This document shows, piece by piece, positions 1 through 8,113 of a stretch of 37,466 nt of DNA. This DNA comes from Chloroflexota bacterium. GTDB taxonomy: Bacteria; Chloroflexota; Anaerolineae; Anaerolineales; Villigracilaceae. The translations under genes were made by a program, and so were the position numbers. The notes under the pieces were generated by a model. The model made no database searches, was not told the DNA's origin, and saw nothing but the letters and a program-made list of their open reading frames with translations. Location of the stretch: positions 1 through 37,466 of the forward strand of contig QMIW01000040.1 in assembly GCA_024434165.1 (NCBI GenBank). The letters are read 5' to 3'. Numbering within the stretch: the stretch's first letter is position 1; each line of letters begins with the position of its first letter.

Positions 1-101
1 TCCTTTGACCGTGAACTTTCCATCATTGCAGTGCGAAATAAATCGGGCGAGACAAAGTTTTATCCGTTGATCGAGAATCATCATCGTGATGGAATTTTGG
101 G
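1..101 (+). repeat. 101-base exact copy of 577-677 at the window edge
   Basis: Bases 1-101 are identical to 577-677. After the shared GGAATTTTGGG the first copy runs into the PurK N-terminus and the second into the 54-base tandem repeat. A misassembled contig end is the simplest explanation. Confidence 0.9.
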
Positions 102-1194
102 AGCAGGTCAACTGGGACGCATGCTCGCCCTGGCTGGATACCCGCTCGGACATCGCTTCCGCTTCCTGGACCCCGCCTCCGACTCACCCGCAGGCTTGCT
201 CGCTGACCATTTAACTTTTGACTACGCTGACACATCTGCACTTGAACATTTCGCGCGTGGATTGGACGTGGTTACATACGAGTTTGAGAACGTCCCTGTG
301 GAAGCAGCGCGGCATTTAGAAAAATTTGTCCCTGTCTATCCGCCTTCGTTGGCATTGGAAAAGGCACAAGACCGCTTCGTTGAGAAATCTTTCTTTCAAG
401 AGTTGGGAATACCCACTCCCAAATTCACAATAAACGGACTTGATAACGGATTTGGGTTTCCTGCTGTGTTGAAGACTCGTCGCATGGGATATGACGGGAA
501 GGGTCAAAGTATTGTCCATTCGCAAGCGGAAGTAGCGGCTGAAAAAGCAGTAGATTGTATTTTGGAAGAGTTTGTTTCCTTTGACCGTGAACTTTCCATC
601 ATTGCAGTGCGAAATAAATCGGGCGAGACAAAGTTTTATCCGTTGATCGAGAATCATCATCGTGATGGAATTTTGGGCGAGACAAAGTTTTATCCGTTGA
701 TCGAGAATCATCATCGTGATGGAATTTTGAGATTGTCGCTGGTGATTGGGAATGTCTCAGCGGAATTGCAAAGGCAGGCAGAAGAACATGCAACGCGAGT
801 GATGATTGCTTTGAATTACGTCGGCGTGCTGACAATTGAGTTTTTCGAGAAAGATGGTCAATTACTGGCAAATGAAATGGCGCCGCGCGTTCACAACAGC
901 GGGCATTGGACAATCGAAGGGGCGGTCACGTCTCAGTTCGAGAATCAGGTTCGGGCGGTGTGTGATGCGCCGCTTGGGAGTACGAATCCGCTCGGGGTGT
1001 GTGCCATGGTCAATTTGGTGGGAACGCTTCCAGACGAGACATCCATCTTGAAAATTGAGGGAGCGCATTTGCACTTGTACGATAAGGCTCCGCGACCGAA
1101 ACGCAAGTTGGGACACATCACATTGGTTGAAAAAGACGTTGCGACGTTGAACGAAAAACTGAATGAGATAAGGAAGTTGTATGCTGAATTTTAG
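1..1194 (+). CDS. purK: PurK, N5-carboxyaminoimidazole ribonucleotide synthase (5' end unreliable)
   Basis: ATP-grasp enzyme that carboxylates AIR to N5-CAIR using ATP and bicarbonate in purine synthesis. The true N-terminus is the nucleotide-binding stretch ILGAGQLGRMLALAGYPLG from about base 91; the ATP-grasp core follows (RRMGYDGKGQ) and the typical late motif NEMAPRVHNSGHWTIEGA is near the C-terminus. The reading frame is open to base 1, but bases 1-101 are an exact copy of 577-677, so the GTG at 31 that could serve as a start lies in duplicated sequence and the real start codon is probably missing. An 18-residue tandem duplication (GETKFYPLIENHHRDGIL, twice) lies at bases 621-728 inside the ATP-grasp domain, where PurK proteins have one copy. 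Family assignment is secure; both duplications may be assembly faults. The gene overlaps purF by 14 bases. Confidence 0.9.
   Translation, partial: SFDRELSIIAVRNKSGETKFYPLIENHHRDGILGAGQLGRMLALAGYPLGHRFRFLDPASDSPAGLLADHLTFDYADTSALEHFARGLDVVTYEFENVPVEAARHLEKFVPVYPPSLALEKAQDRFVEKSFFQELGIPTPKFTINGLDNGFGFPAVLKTRRMGYDGKGQSIVHSQAEVAAEKAVDCILEEFVSFDRELSIIAVRNKSGETKFYPLIENHHRDGILGETKFYPLIENHHRDGILRLSLVIGNVSAELQRQAEEHATRVMIALNYVGVLTIEFFEKDGQLLANEMAPRVHNSGHWTIEGAVTSQFENQVRAVCDAPLGSTNPLGVCAMVNLVGTLPDETSILKIEGAHLHLYDKAPRPKRKLGHITLVEKDVATLNEKLNEIRKLYAEF
432..453 (+). repeat. AACGGAY repeat pair inside purK
   Basis: Two units, AAACGGACTT and TAACGGATTT, lie in frame in purK and encode the NGLDNG part of the protein, between the IPTPKF segment and the FPAVLK strand. 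They match the repeat arrays found in purF and between purD and purM. Only two units, so a chance match cannot be excluded. Confidence 0.55.
621..728 (+). repeat. 54-base tandem duplication in purK
   Basis: Two consecutive 54-base units (621-674 and 675-728) are identical and in frame, adding 18 residues to the ATP-grasp domain of PurK. Either a very recent duplication or an assembly error linked to the repeated window start. Confidence 0.9.
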
Positions 1195-2677
1195 TGAGTC
1201 GCCGAAGGAAGAATGCGGCGTAATCGGAATCTTCGCGCCGAATGAAGACGTGGCGCGCATGACGTTCTTTGGCTTGTATGCCTTGCAGCATCGCGGACAG
1301 GAAGCCGCAGGCATGGCGGTTGCAGATGGGCAAGTGATGACAATGCACAAAGGTATTGGTTTGGTGTCGCAGGTTTTTACGCCAAGCACAATGACTGAGT
1401 TGAAGGGACATTATGCAATCGGGCATACTCGCTATTCGACAACGGGGTCATCGTCGCTGCGCAATGCACAGCCGTTTATGATCGAAACGATACATGGTCC
1501 GCTGGCGTTGGCACATAATGGCAACTTGGTCAACTCGGCGGAGTTGCGACGGGAATTGATGGTACAAGGTGTTGGGTTTTCATCGTCATCGGATACCGAA
1601 GTGATGACGATGATGCTGGCGCGCAATGGCGGCGCAACATGGGAAGAGCGCATCAAGACCGCGATGAAAAAATGGGCGGGGGCGTATTCGTTAGTGATTC
1701 TGACTCGTGATTGTGTGTACGCCGTACGTGACCCGTGGGGATTTCGTCCGCTGTGCATTGGGATGCTGCCAAGCGGCGGACATGCTGTGGCTTCGGAAGT
1801 TGGCGCGTTGCAGACGTTAGGCTGCGAAGCCATCCGCGATGTGAAGCCTGGCGAAGTGGTTTCGTTATCAAATAATGCTTTGAAAGTGATGCAGGCGGTG
1901 AAACCAGAACAGCCTTCGGCAATGTGCGTATTTGAGCATATCTATTTTGCTAGACCCGACCAGACCTGGGATGGGATTAACGTTCATCATGTGCGGCAGA
2001 GACTGGGGGAAGAATTGGCGCGAGAAGTTGCAAACGGACTCTCTCACGGATTAACGGATGGAAGCGGACTAGTAAACGGACTTTATAGCGGACTCACGGA
2101 AAAAAACGGACAAGGGTTTGCAGATGTGGTGATCCCTGTGCCTGATTCGTCTGTGCCTGCGGCGATTGGGTTTTCGCATGTGAGTGGAATTCCGTATAAC
2201 GATGGGTTTATCAAGAACAGATACGTTGGTCGGACATTCATTGAGCCAACGGATTCTTTGCGAAAGCGTGGCGTAGCGTTGAAGTTCAACGTCATCAATG
2301 AGAATGTCCGTGATAAGCGGGTGGTGATGATCGACGACAGCATTGTGCGTGGGAATACGACAGGTCCGCTGATCAAGTTGTTGCGCAGTGCGGGCGCTAA
2401 GGAAGTGCATGTGGCAATTACTTGTCCGCCGATCGCGCATCCCTGTTTCATGGGCGTGGACATGGGCAGGCACGAAGACTTGATCGCTCACAAACGCACA
2501 GTGGGGGAGATCCGCGAATATGTCGGTGCGGACAGTTTGTATTACCTATCCGTGGATGGCATGATGAAAGCGGTTCAGCGTAAAGATGGATTTTGTCAGG
2601 CGTGTTTTACGGGGCAGTATCCCATCCCTGTGGATTTGATGTCTGTAAAAACAGGTTTTGAAAGAGGGATGAAATAA
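1181..2677 (+). CDS. purF: PurF, amidophosphoribosyltransferase
   Basis: Commits PRPP to purine synthesis by transferring glutamine amide nitrogen to make phosphoribosylamine. The protein is 498 residues. Cys12 (EECGVIGIF) is the expected N-terminal nucleophile, so an 11-residue propeptide would have to be removed. The PRPP loop is VVMIDDSIVRGNTTG. Cysteines matching the 4Fe-4S ligands of the Bacillus-type enzyme are present: MCVFEHIYFARPD, PIAHPCFMG and the pair in FCQACFTGQYP. Unusual: residues about 284-311 are a Gly/Asn-rich insert encoded by an AACGGAY repeat array, just after the RQRLGEELA segment. The start overlaps purK by 14 bases and the stop TAA shares its last A with the purD ATG, so translational coupling is likely. 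Confidence 0.97.
   Translation: MLNFSESPKEECGVIGIFAPNEDVARMTFFGLYALQHRGQEAAGMAVADGQVMTMHKGIGLVSQVFTPSTMTELKGHYAIGHTRYSTTGSSSLRNAQPFMIETIHGPLALAHNGNLVNSAELRRELMVQGVGFSSSSDTEVMTMMLARNGGATWEERIKTAMKKWAGAYSLVILTRDCVYAVRDPWGFRPLCIGMLPSGGHAVASEVGALQTLGCEAIRDVKPGEVVSLSNNALKVMQAVKPEQPSAMCVFEHIYFARPDQTWDGINVHHVRQRLGEELAREVANGLSHGLTDGSGLVNGLYSGLTEKNGQGFADVVIPVPDSSVPAAIGFSHVSGIPYNDGFIKNRYVGRTFIEPTDSLRKRGVALKFNVINENVRDKRVVMIDDSIVRGNTTGPLIKLLRSAGAKEVHVAITCPPIAHPCFMGVDMGRHEDLIAHKRTVGEIREYVGADSLYYLSVDGMMKAVQRKDGFCQACFTGQYPIPVDLMSVKTGFERGMK
2031..2112 (+). repeat. In-frame AACGGAY repeat array inside purF
   Basis: Eight units of the CGGA(C/T) motif, spaced about 8-13 bases, are read through in frame as a chain of NGL/SGL-like tripeptides. 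The 29 bases at 2072-2100 match the reverse complement of 7487-7515 at 27 positions, so this is the same family as the intergenic arrays. Confidence 0.85.
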
Positions 2678-3939
2678 TGAATGTACTAGTCATTGGTTCA
2701 GGCGGGCGGGAACATGCGATTGTGTGGAAGGTCAGTCAATCGCCGAAGTTGACGAAGTTGTATGCGCTGCCTGGCAACCCAGGGACGGCGGAGTTAGCAG
2801 AAAATGTTAGCGGCGTTTCTGTGGATGACCATGCGGCAGTAGCAGATTTTTGTAAAAGCAAGCGGATTGACCTGGTCATTGTCGGTCCAGAAGCGCCGTT
2901 GGCGGTGGGATTGGTGGATTCGCTTTCAGCGGAGGGAATCCGCTGCTTTGGACCGAGTCAAGCCGCGGCGCAGATCGAAGCGTCGAAATCCTTTGCCAAG
3001 GATTTCATGGCGCGGCATCACATCCCAACCGCAAAGTATGCAACCTTCTCAAATTACGATGAAGCCGTTTGCTATTTGGCATCCGTTGATCATCCAATTG
3101 TCATCAAGGCGTCGGGACTGGCGGCAGGCAAAGGGGTGATCTTGCCTGAAACGGATGAAGAGGCGAAGACGGCGCTCGAAGAAATTTTGGTAAAGAAAGT
3201 GTTTGGCGAAGCGGGCGCGGAAGTTGTCATTGAAGAACGGATGACAGGACAGGAAGTATCATTGATGGCATTTACCGACGGAACATCCGTTGTGCCGATG
3301 TTGCCAGCGCAAGACCATAAACGGATTTTTGACGGCGACAAAGGCGCAAACACAGGCGGAATGGGAGCGTATGCGCCTGCGCCGATATTTACATCCGAAC
3401 TGATGAACGAAGCGGTTGAAAATATTTTGAAACCCGCTGTGAACGGGATGAAGAGTGAAGGCAATCCGTTTGTGGGCGTGTTGTATGCAGGCTTGATGCT
3501 CACGCCGAGCGGAATCCGCACGCTGGAATTCAACTGTCGCTTTGGCGATCCTGAGACTCAGGTGGTGCTTCCGCTGTTGAAAACGGATTTGGTTGAGATC
3601 GCCGAAGCTTGTGTGGATGGTCGTTTGAATGAATTGAATATCCGCTGGAAAAAAGGCGCTGCAGTTTGTGTGGTGCTGGCGAGCAAGGGGTATCCTGAAA
3701 AAGTAGAAAGTGGCAAAGTCGTAACCATCGAGAAACTTCCAGATAACATGGTTTGTTTTCACGCGGGCACGAAAATAGAAAACGAAAAAATAATAACGTC
3801 AGGCGGACGTGTGTTCGGTCTGACGGCTTGGGCGGATAATATCAAGACAGCAATCCATAACGTATATGCTAATATTGGCAAAATCTCCTTTGAGGGCGTT
3901 CAATATCGCAAAGATATTGCTCAGCGTGCGTTATCATAA
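2677..3939 (+). CDS. purD: PurD, phosphoribosylamine-glycine ligase
   Basis: Joins glycine to phosphoribosylamine with ATP to form GAR, the step after PurF. The 420 residues fit the family. Visible signatures are the N-terminal GSGGREHAIVWK, GPEAPLAVGLVDSL, the ATP-grasp core around IKASGLAAGKGV, and the C-terminal FNCRFGDPETQVVLPLL metal and substrate region. The ATG directly overlaps the purF stop (TAATG), so it is co-translated with purF. The sense strand is clearly G-rich (for example 24 G against 12 C at 3121-3180), unlike the purine genes after 4500. Nothing in the protein looks broken, and unlike its neighbours it has no repeat insert. A 100-base repeat array separates it from the purM fusion. 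Confidence 0.97.
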   Translation: MNVLVIGSGGREHAIVWKVSQSPKLTKLYALPGNPGTAELAENVSGVSVDDHAAVADFCKSKRIDLVIVGPEAPLAVGLVDSLSAEGIRCFGPSQAAAQIEASKSFAKDFMARHHIPTAKYATFSNYDEAVCYLASVDHPIVIKASGLAAGKGVILPETDEEAKTALEEILVKKVFGEAGAEVVIEERMTGQEVSLMAFTDGTSVVPMLPAQDHKRIFDGDKGANTGGMGAYAPAPIFTSELMNEAVENILKPAVNGMKSEGNPFVGVLYAGLMLTPSGIRTLEFNCRFGDPETQVVLPLLKTDLVEIAEACVDGRLNELNIRWKKGAAVCVVLASKGYPEKVESGKVVTIEKLPDNMVCFHAGTKIENEKIITSGGRVFGLTAWADNIKTAIHNVYANIGKISFEGVQYRKDIAQRALS

Positions 3940-4034
3940 ACGGACTTGATCACGGACACACGGATTAAAACGGACGGTTGTAAGCGGACTCTTTCACGGA
4001 CTCACGGATAAAAACGGACAGAGCAAAAACGGAG
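3936..4034 (+). repeat. AACGGAY repeat array between purD and purM
   Basis: About nine CGGA units fill the whole gap between purD and the next gene. The segment 3981-4008 pairs with 4608-4635 as an inverted repeat (25 of 28 positions), so this array and the one inside the following gene bracket the GxxExxY domain. The last unit (AAAACGGAGG) also supplies the Shine-Dalgarno GGAGG for the ATG at 4040. Confidence 0.88.
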
Positions 4035-4039
4035 GTTGT

Positions 4040-5629
4040 ATGGCAAAGGAAAAAACAGGGTTGGTTAAGACACCACTGGATGAATTGACTTACAAAGTCA
4101 ATGGATTGGCAATGCAGGTCATGCGCGAACTGCGTTCGGGGCATAAGGAAGAGTTTTACCAGCGACGACTTACTGAATTATGTCTTGAAGCAGGCTTGCA
4201 AGCAGAAATGGAAAAGCGAGTTGAAGTCTGGATCAATGAATCATTGGTCGGCTATCTTTATCTTGATTTATGGATTGAGAATTCTCTAGTCGTAGAATGC
4301 AAGGCATTGAGCCATGATTTGACCAATCATGAGCTGCATCAAGTATTGGTGTATCTTGCCGCCACGGGCAGTCCTGTGGGTATGTTGTATAACTTTGGAA
4401 AGTCCACATTGGAATTCAAGCGTGTTCTAAAGCCTGCCAGCATGCAAGACTGGCAAAAATATTTATATCGCGTCATCTGGACCCCACCAGATACGACCCT
4501 CCCGCGTGAAGATGCAATTTCGTCCAACACACCTATTCGCTTTTCTGTTATCAGTGATCTCGCCAACCAACCCGCTGTCCTCCCGTCCGCTGACAAGTCC
4601 GCTCCGGTCCGTGATTCCGTTATAGAGTCCGCTTATAGCAGATCTGGCGTTGACATCGACGCAGGCAATCGCGCCGTTGAGTTGATGAAAGATTCGGTCA
4701 AAGCCACGTACAACGAATCCGTGCTTGCGGGCATCGGTTCGTTCGGCGGTCTCTTCGACGCCTCCGCGCTCAAGCAAATGGACAGCCCCGTGCTCGTTGC
4801 GTCCACCGATGGCGTCGGCACCAAGGTCAAACTCGCCGCGTCCGTCGGTCGTTATCGCGGCATCGGTCACGACATCGTCAATCACTGCATCAACGATATT
4901 CTCGTGCAGGGCGCACGTCCGCTTTTTTTTATGGATTACTTCGCCACCTCCAAATTAAATCCCGAACAAACTGCGGAAGTGGTGACGGGCATCGTTGAAG
5001 CCTGTAAAGAATCCGATATGGCATTGCTCGGTGGTGAGACCGCGGAAATGCCTGGCGTGTATCGCGATGGAGAATTTGATGTGGCTGGCACGATCGTCGG
5101 CGTATTGGAACGCTCTCGCCTCCTCCCCCGCCCGAACCTGCTCGCTGGTGACCTGATCCTTGGTCTCCCCTCCAGCGGACCACACACCAACGGCTACTCG
5201 CTCATCCGCAAAGTCTTCGAAGGCGCAGACTTGGAATCCGTTCACCACGGACTCAACTGCTCACTTGCGGACGCATTACTTGCTCCGCATCGTTCCTATT
5301 ATTCAACGCTCTATTCATTTCTTCCACATATCAAAGCCCTTGCCCACGTCACAGGCGGCGGATTTATCGAAAACATTCCGCGCGTCCTGCCAGAAAAACT
5401 AAATGCTGTCATCCGTTTGGATTCATGGCAAGTCCCTCCCTTGTGGAAGTTGATCCAAGAACAGGGTAATATCTCCACCGAAGAAATGTACCGCGTCTTC
5501 AACATGGGCATCGGCATGATTGCCATTGTGGATAAATCTGTCGCTGCTGACCTTCAATTGTCTATTCCAGAACCCACCTTCATCATTGGTGAACTCATCG
5601 GAGGCAAAAGAAAGGTCATCTTGGCTTGA
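4040..5629 (+). CDS. purM: GxxExxY protein fused to PurM (AIR synthase)
   Basis: A 529-residue fusion. Residues about 14-135 are a GxxExxY-family domain: G34-x-x-E37-x-x-Y40, then D76 and E86-C-K88, which fit a PD-(D/E)XK nuclease-like core, then VLVYLAATGSPVGMLYNFG. No function is firmly known for this family. Residues about 181-199 are encoded by a reversed AACGGAY repeat array. From about residue 199 the protein is a full-length PurM (FGAM to AIR, ATP-dependent): YSRSGVDIDAGN, ASTDGVGTKVKLA, GGGFIENIPR. No start codon with a ribosome site precedes the PurM part, so PurM appears to be made only as the fusion. ATG 4040 follows GGAGG. PurM assignment is certain. The GxxExxY call is strong. 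Whether the fused part is active, cleaved or tolerated baggage is unknown. Confidence 0.93.
   Translation: MAKEKTGLVKTPLDELTYKVNGLAMQVMRELRSGHKEEFYQRRLTELCLEAGLQAEMEKRVEVWINESLVGYLYLDLWIENSLVVECKALSHDLTNHELHQVLVYLAATGSPVGMLYNFGKSTLEFKRVLKPASMQDWQKYLYRVIWTPPDTTLPREDAISSNTPIRFSVISDLANQPAVLPSADKSAPVRDSVIESAYSRSGVDIDAGNRAVELMKDSVKATYNESVLAGIGSFGGLFDASALKQMDSPVLVASTDGVGTKVKLAASVGRYRGIGHDIVNHCINDILVQGARPLFFMDYFATSKLNPEQTAEVVTGIVEACKESDMALLGGETAEMPGVYRDGEFDVAGTIVGVLERSRLLPRPNLLAGDLILGLPSSGPHTNGYSLIRKVFEGADLESVHHGLNCSLADALLAPHRSYYSTLYSFLPHIKALAHVTGGGFIENIPRVLPEKLNAVIRLDSWQVPPLWKLIQEQGNISTEEMYRVFNMGIGMIAIVDKSVAADLQLSIPEPTFIIGELIGGKRKVILA
4581..4640 (-). repeat. Reversed AACGGAY repeat array inside the purM fusion
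   Basis: Five units in the opposite orientation (read as TCCGY on the plus strand), in frame between the GxxExxY domain and PurM. Bases 4608-4635 are the inverted partner of 3981-4008 with three mismatches in 28. Confidence 0.85.
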
Positions 5630-5670
5630 AAATCCGATTAAGTATCCGCTATCCGTTTCAATAATCCGCT
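5630..5670 (-). repeat. AACGGAY-family repeat between purM and purH
   Basis: Four TCCG units (ATCCGATTA, TATCCGCT, ATCCGTTT, AATCCGCT) fill the gap up to the ribosome site AAAAGG before the ATG at 5686. Same orientation as the array at 4581-4640. Confidence 0.75.
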
Positions 5671-5685
5671 ACAAAAGGAAACGTC

Positions 5686-6858
5686 ATGAAATCCCTCACC
5701 CTCCGCTACGGAACAAACCCCAATCAATCGCCTGCCCGCGTCTTCATGCAAGATGATAGTGACTTGCCCATCTCTGTCCTCGGTGGTTCGCCAGGCTACA
5801 TCAACCTGCTGGACGCGCTCAACGCGTGGCAACTGGTTCGGGAGTTGAAGCAGGTCATCGGTCAGCCTGCGGCGGCTTCGTTCAAACATGTCAGCCCGTC
5901 GGGAGCGGCTATCGCCAATCCGTTATCCGACATCCTCAAGAAAATCTATTTCGTTGATGATATGGAACTCTCGCCTCTCGCCACTGCCTACGCCCGCGCC
6001 CGCGGCGTGGACAGGATGTCATCGTTTGGCGATTTCATCGCGTTATCCGATACAGTAGATGTGCCAACAGCAAAACTGATTTCGCGCGAAGTGTCCGATG
6101 GTGTGATCGCGCCTGCGTACGAGCCTGAAGCGCTGGAGATTTTGAAGAAAAAGAAACAAGGCAAATATGCAGTGGTGCAAATTGACCCTGCCTACGAACC
6201 ACAGTTGACCGAGACACGCCAAGTCTTCGGCGTAAGCATGGAACAGCGCCGCAACGACCGCATTGTGACCCGCGAAGATTTTGCCAACATCGTGACGAAG
6301 AAAAAAGACCTGCCTGAATCCGCTGTGCGCGATATGTTCATCGCATGGATCACGCTCAAGTTCACGCAGTCCAATTCCGTGTGTTACGTGACCGATGGGC
6401 AGACCATCGGCATTGGCGCAGGGCAGCAATCGCGTGTACATTGTGCCCGTCTCGCTGGCTCCAAAGCGGATTTGTGGCGGTTGCGACAGCATCCATCCGT
6501 TCTCGCTCTTCCGTTCAAGGATGGTATCAAACGCCCCGACCGCGATAATGCCATTGACCAGTTCCTGCAGCCCGATGTAACAGAAGCCGAGAAACAGAAC
6601 TGGAAAAATGTATTTATTGAAATCCCCAATCAGTTAACTGCCGAAGAGCGCCGCGCGTGGCTCGACGGTCTCACCGATGTCACGCTCGGCTCGGATGCCT
6701 TCTTCCCTTTCCGCGACTCGATTGACCGCGCCGCCAAGAGCGGAGTGAAATACGTCCTGCAACCTGGCGGCTCCAACCGCGACGAAGATGTCATCGCCGC
6801 CTGTGACGAATACGGCATGACCATGGTCTTCTCAGGTCTGCGATTGTTTCATCACTAG
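5686..6858 (+). CDS. purH: Stand-alone AICAR formyltransferase (C-terminal half of PurH)
   Basis: Transfers a formyl group from 10-formyl-THF to AICAR, giving FAICAR, the penultimate step to IMP. The 390 residues cover only the AICARFT part of the usual bifunctional PurH: they begin [15 protein letters not shown], carry the catalytic Lys-His pair in [11 protein letters not shown], and include [17 protein letters not shown] and the C-terminal [15 protein letters not shown]. The cyclohydrolase domain is absent here and encoded 0.7 kb downstream, after purN. Since that order is the reverse of normal PurH, this is not a simple frameshift of a fused gene. Ribosome site AAAAGG, ATG at 5686. The sense strand is C-rich, like purM and purN. 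Confidence 0.95.
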   Translation: MKSLTLRYGTNPNQSPARVFMQDDSDLPISVLGGSPGYINLLDALNAWQLVRELKQVIGQPAAASFKHVSPSGAAIANPLSDILKKIYFVDDMELSPLATAYARARGVDRMSSFGDFIALSDTVDVPTAKLISREVSDGVIAPAYEPEALEILKKKKQGKYAVVQIDPAYEPQLTETRQVFGVSMEQRRNDRIVTREDFANIVTKKKDLPESAVRDMFIAWITLKFTQSNSVCYVTDGQTIGIGAGQQSRVHCARLAGSKADLWRLRQHPSVLALPFKDGIKRPDRDNAIDQFLQPDVTEAEKQNWKNVFIEIPNQLTAEERRAWLDGLTDVTLGSDAFFPFRDSIDRAAKSGVKYVLQPGGSNRDEDVIAACDEYGMTMVFSGLRLFHH

Positions 6859-6890
6859 ACTGGCAACTATTCACTGGATACTGATTACTG

Positions 6891-7493
6891 ATGATTTCTC
6901 GTCTTGTTGTCCTCATCTCTGGCAATGGCTCCAACCTGCAAGCCATCCTTGACGCCTGCGCATCAGGTGAACTTCCCGCCTCTGTCGTCTGCGTTATCTC
7001 CAACAAAGCGGACGCATACGGACTCGTCCGCGCCAAAAATGCAGGTGTCGAAGCCGTTTACTTCGCAAAACTGGCAAGCGAGACACGCCAGGAATACGAC
7101 AAACGACTAGCTGACTATGTGACCACCAAACTACCCGACTACATCATCCTCGCTGGCTGGATGCGAATTCTTTCCTCGTCCTTTCTTTCCTCTTTTCCCA
7201 ACCGTGTCATCAACCTCCACCCCGCCCTGCCCAACACTTTCCCAGGTACACACGCCATCGAACGTGCCTTTGAGTCCTATCAACGCGGCGAGATCAAATA
7301 CACAGGTGTCATGGTGCATCTCGTCCCCAACGAAGGCGTGGACAACGGTCCTGTGCTGGCAACAGAAATCGTCCCTATCTATAAAGAGGATACGCTCGAA
7401 TCGCTTGAAATCCGTGTTCACCAAACAGAACATCGCATCTTAGTTCAAACCATCAAAAATCTACTCACGGACAAAATCCGTTTCCATCCGTGA
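6891..7493 (+). CDS. purN: PurN, GAR formyltransferase
   Basis: Formylates GAR with 10-formyl-THF, the third step of the pathway. The 200 residues match the family: SGNGSNLQAILDAC at the phosphate-binding N-terminus, INLHPALPNTFPGTHAIERAF with the catalytic His, and GVMVHLVPNEGVDNGPVLA with the catalytic Asp. The last residues (TDKIRFHP) are encoded by the beginning of a TCCG repeat array, so the repeat has supplied the C-terminus and stop. The start is ATG 6891 without a strong ribosome site; the 32 bases before it read like a low-complexity ACTGATTACTG spacer. It sits between the two halves of PurH. The sense strand is strongly C-rich (29 C, 8 G at 7201-7260). Confidence 0.96.
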   Translation: MISRLVVLISGNGSNLQAILDACASGELPASVVCVISNKADAYGLVRAKNAGVEAVYFAKLASETRQEYDKRLADYVTTKLPDYIILAGWMRILSSSFLSSFPNRVINLHPALPNTFPGTHAIERAFESYQRGEIKYTGVMVHLVPNEGVDNGPVLATEIVPIYKEDTLESLEIRVHQTEHRILVQTIKNLLTDKIRFHP

Positions 7494-7515
7494 ATCCGTT
7501 ATAAAGTCCGTTTAC
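7464..7515 (-). repeat. AACGGAY-family repeat at the purN 3' end
   Basis: Begins inside the last codons of purN and runs to the ribosome site of the next gene. Bases 7487-7515, reversed, match 2072-2100 inside purF at 27 of 29 positions, the best long match in the family. A short opposed unit (ACTCACGGAC) at 7463-7472 makes a small dyad with the rest. Confidence 0.85.
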
Positions 7516-7531
7516 AAAAGGAACCAACCTC

Positions 7532-8113
7532 ATGCCCACAGCCATCCTCTCCGTCCACAACAAAACTGGACTCATCGAATTCGCCCAGGGACTCGCCTCC
7601 CTCGGCTGGACTTTGCTTGCCTCAGGCGGCACCGCCAAACTTCTGCGTGACAACGGACTATCCGTCACCGAAGTCGCAGACTACACCAAGTCGCCTGAAA
7701 TCCTCGGCGGACGGGTCAAGACTCTCCATCCCGCCATTCACGGCGGACTCCTTGCCCGCCCCACCGAATCCGATCTCCAGCAACTCCGCAACCTCGGCTG
7801 GGAATACATTGACCTTGTCGCCGTCAATCTCTATCCCTTCGAAAAAACCATCGCCAAAACAGATGTGACCTACGCTGACGCCATCGAAAACATTGACATC
7901 GGCGGCGTGACCCTCATCCGCGCCGCGGCGAAGAACCACGAACGCGTTACCCTCGTCTGCGACCCTGCCGATTACACATCCGCTCTCGATGAAATCCGCT
8001 CTGGCGGCATCTCCGCTCAAACCCGCGCCAAACTTGCCGTCAAAGGTTTCGCCGCCACCGCCCACTACGACACCGCCATCCATGCTTATTTGAAACAACA
8101 ACTCGGGACGTAA
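7532..8113 (+). CDS. purH: Stand-alone IMP cyclohydrolase (N-terminal half of PurH, MGS-like domain)
   Basis: Closes FAICAR to IMP, the last step of de novo synthesis. The 193 residues cover only the MGS-like IMPCH domain: [56 protein letters not shown] and [19 protein letters not shown]. The chain stops where bifunctional PurH would continue into AICARFT. With the formyltransferase at 5686-6858 it makes a complete two-protein PurH set. ATG 7532 follows a ribosome site AAAAGGAACC. A 165-base repeat-filled gap separates it from guaB. Confidence 0.95.
   Translation: MPTAILSVHNKTGLIEFAQGLASLGWTLLASGGTAKLLRDNGLSVTEVADYTKSPEILGGRVKTLHPAIHGGLLARPTESDLQQLRNLGWEYIDLVAVNLYPFEKTIAKTDVTYADAIENIDIGGVTLIRAAAKNHERVTLVCDPADYTSALDEIRSGGISAQTRAKLAVKGFAATAHYDTAIHAYLKQQLGT

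Noticed and set aside
31-33. GTG at 31 as the purK start codon
   Set aside because: It lies in the 101-base duplicated segment; the matching internal copy encodes mid-protein residues, so this is not a real N-terminus.
3936-4034. CRISPR array
   Set aside because: The repeat units are only 6-8 bases, spacing varies from 8 to 14, there are no unique spacers of 30 or so bases, and no cas gene is present.
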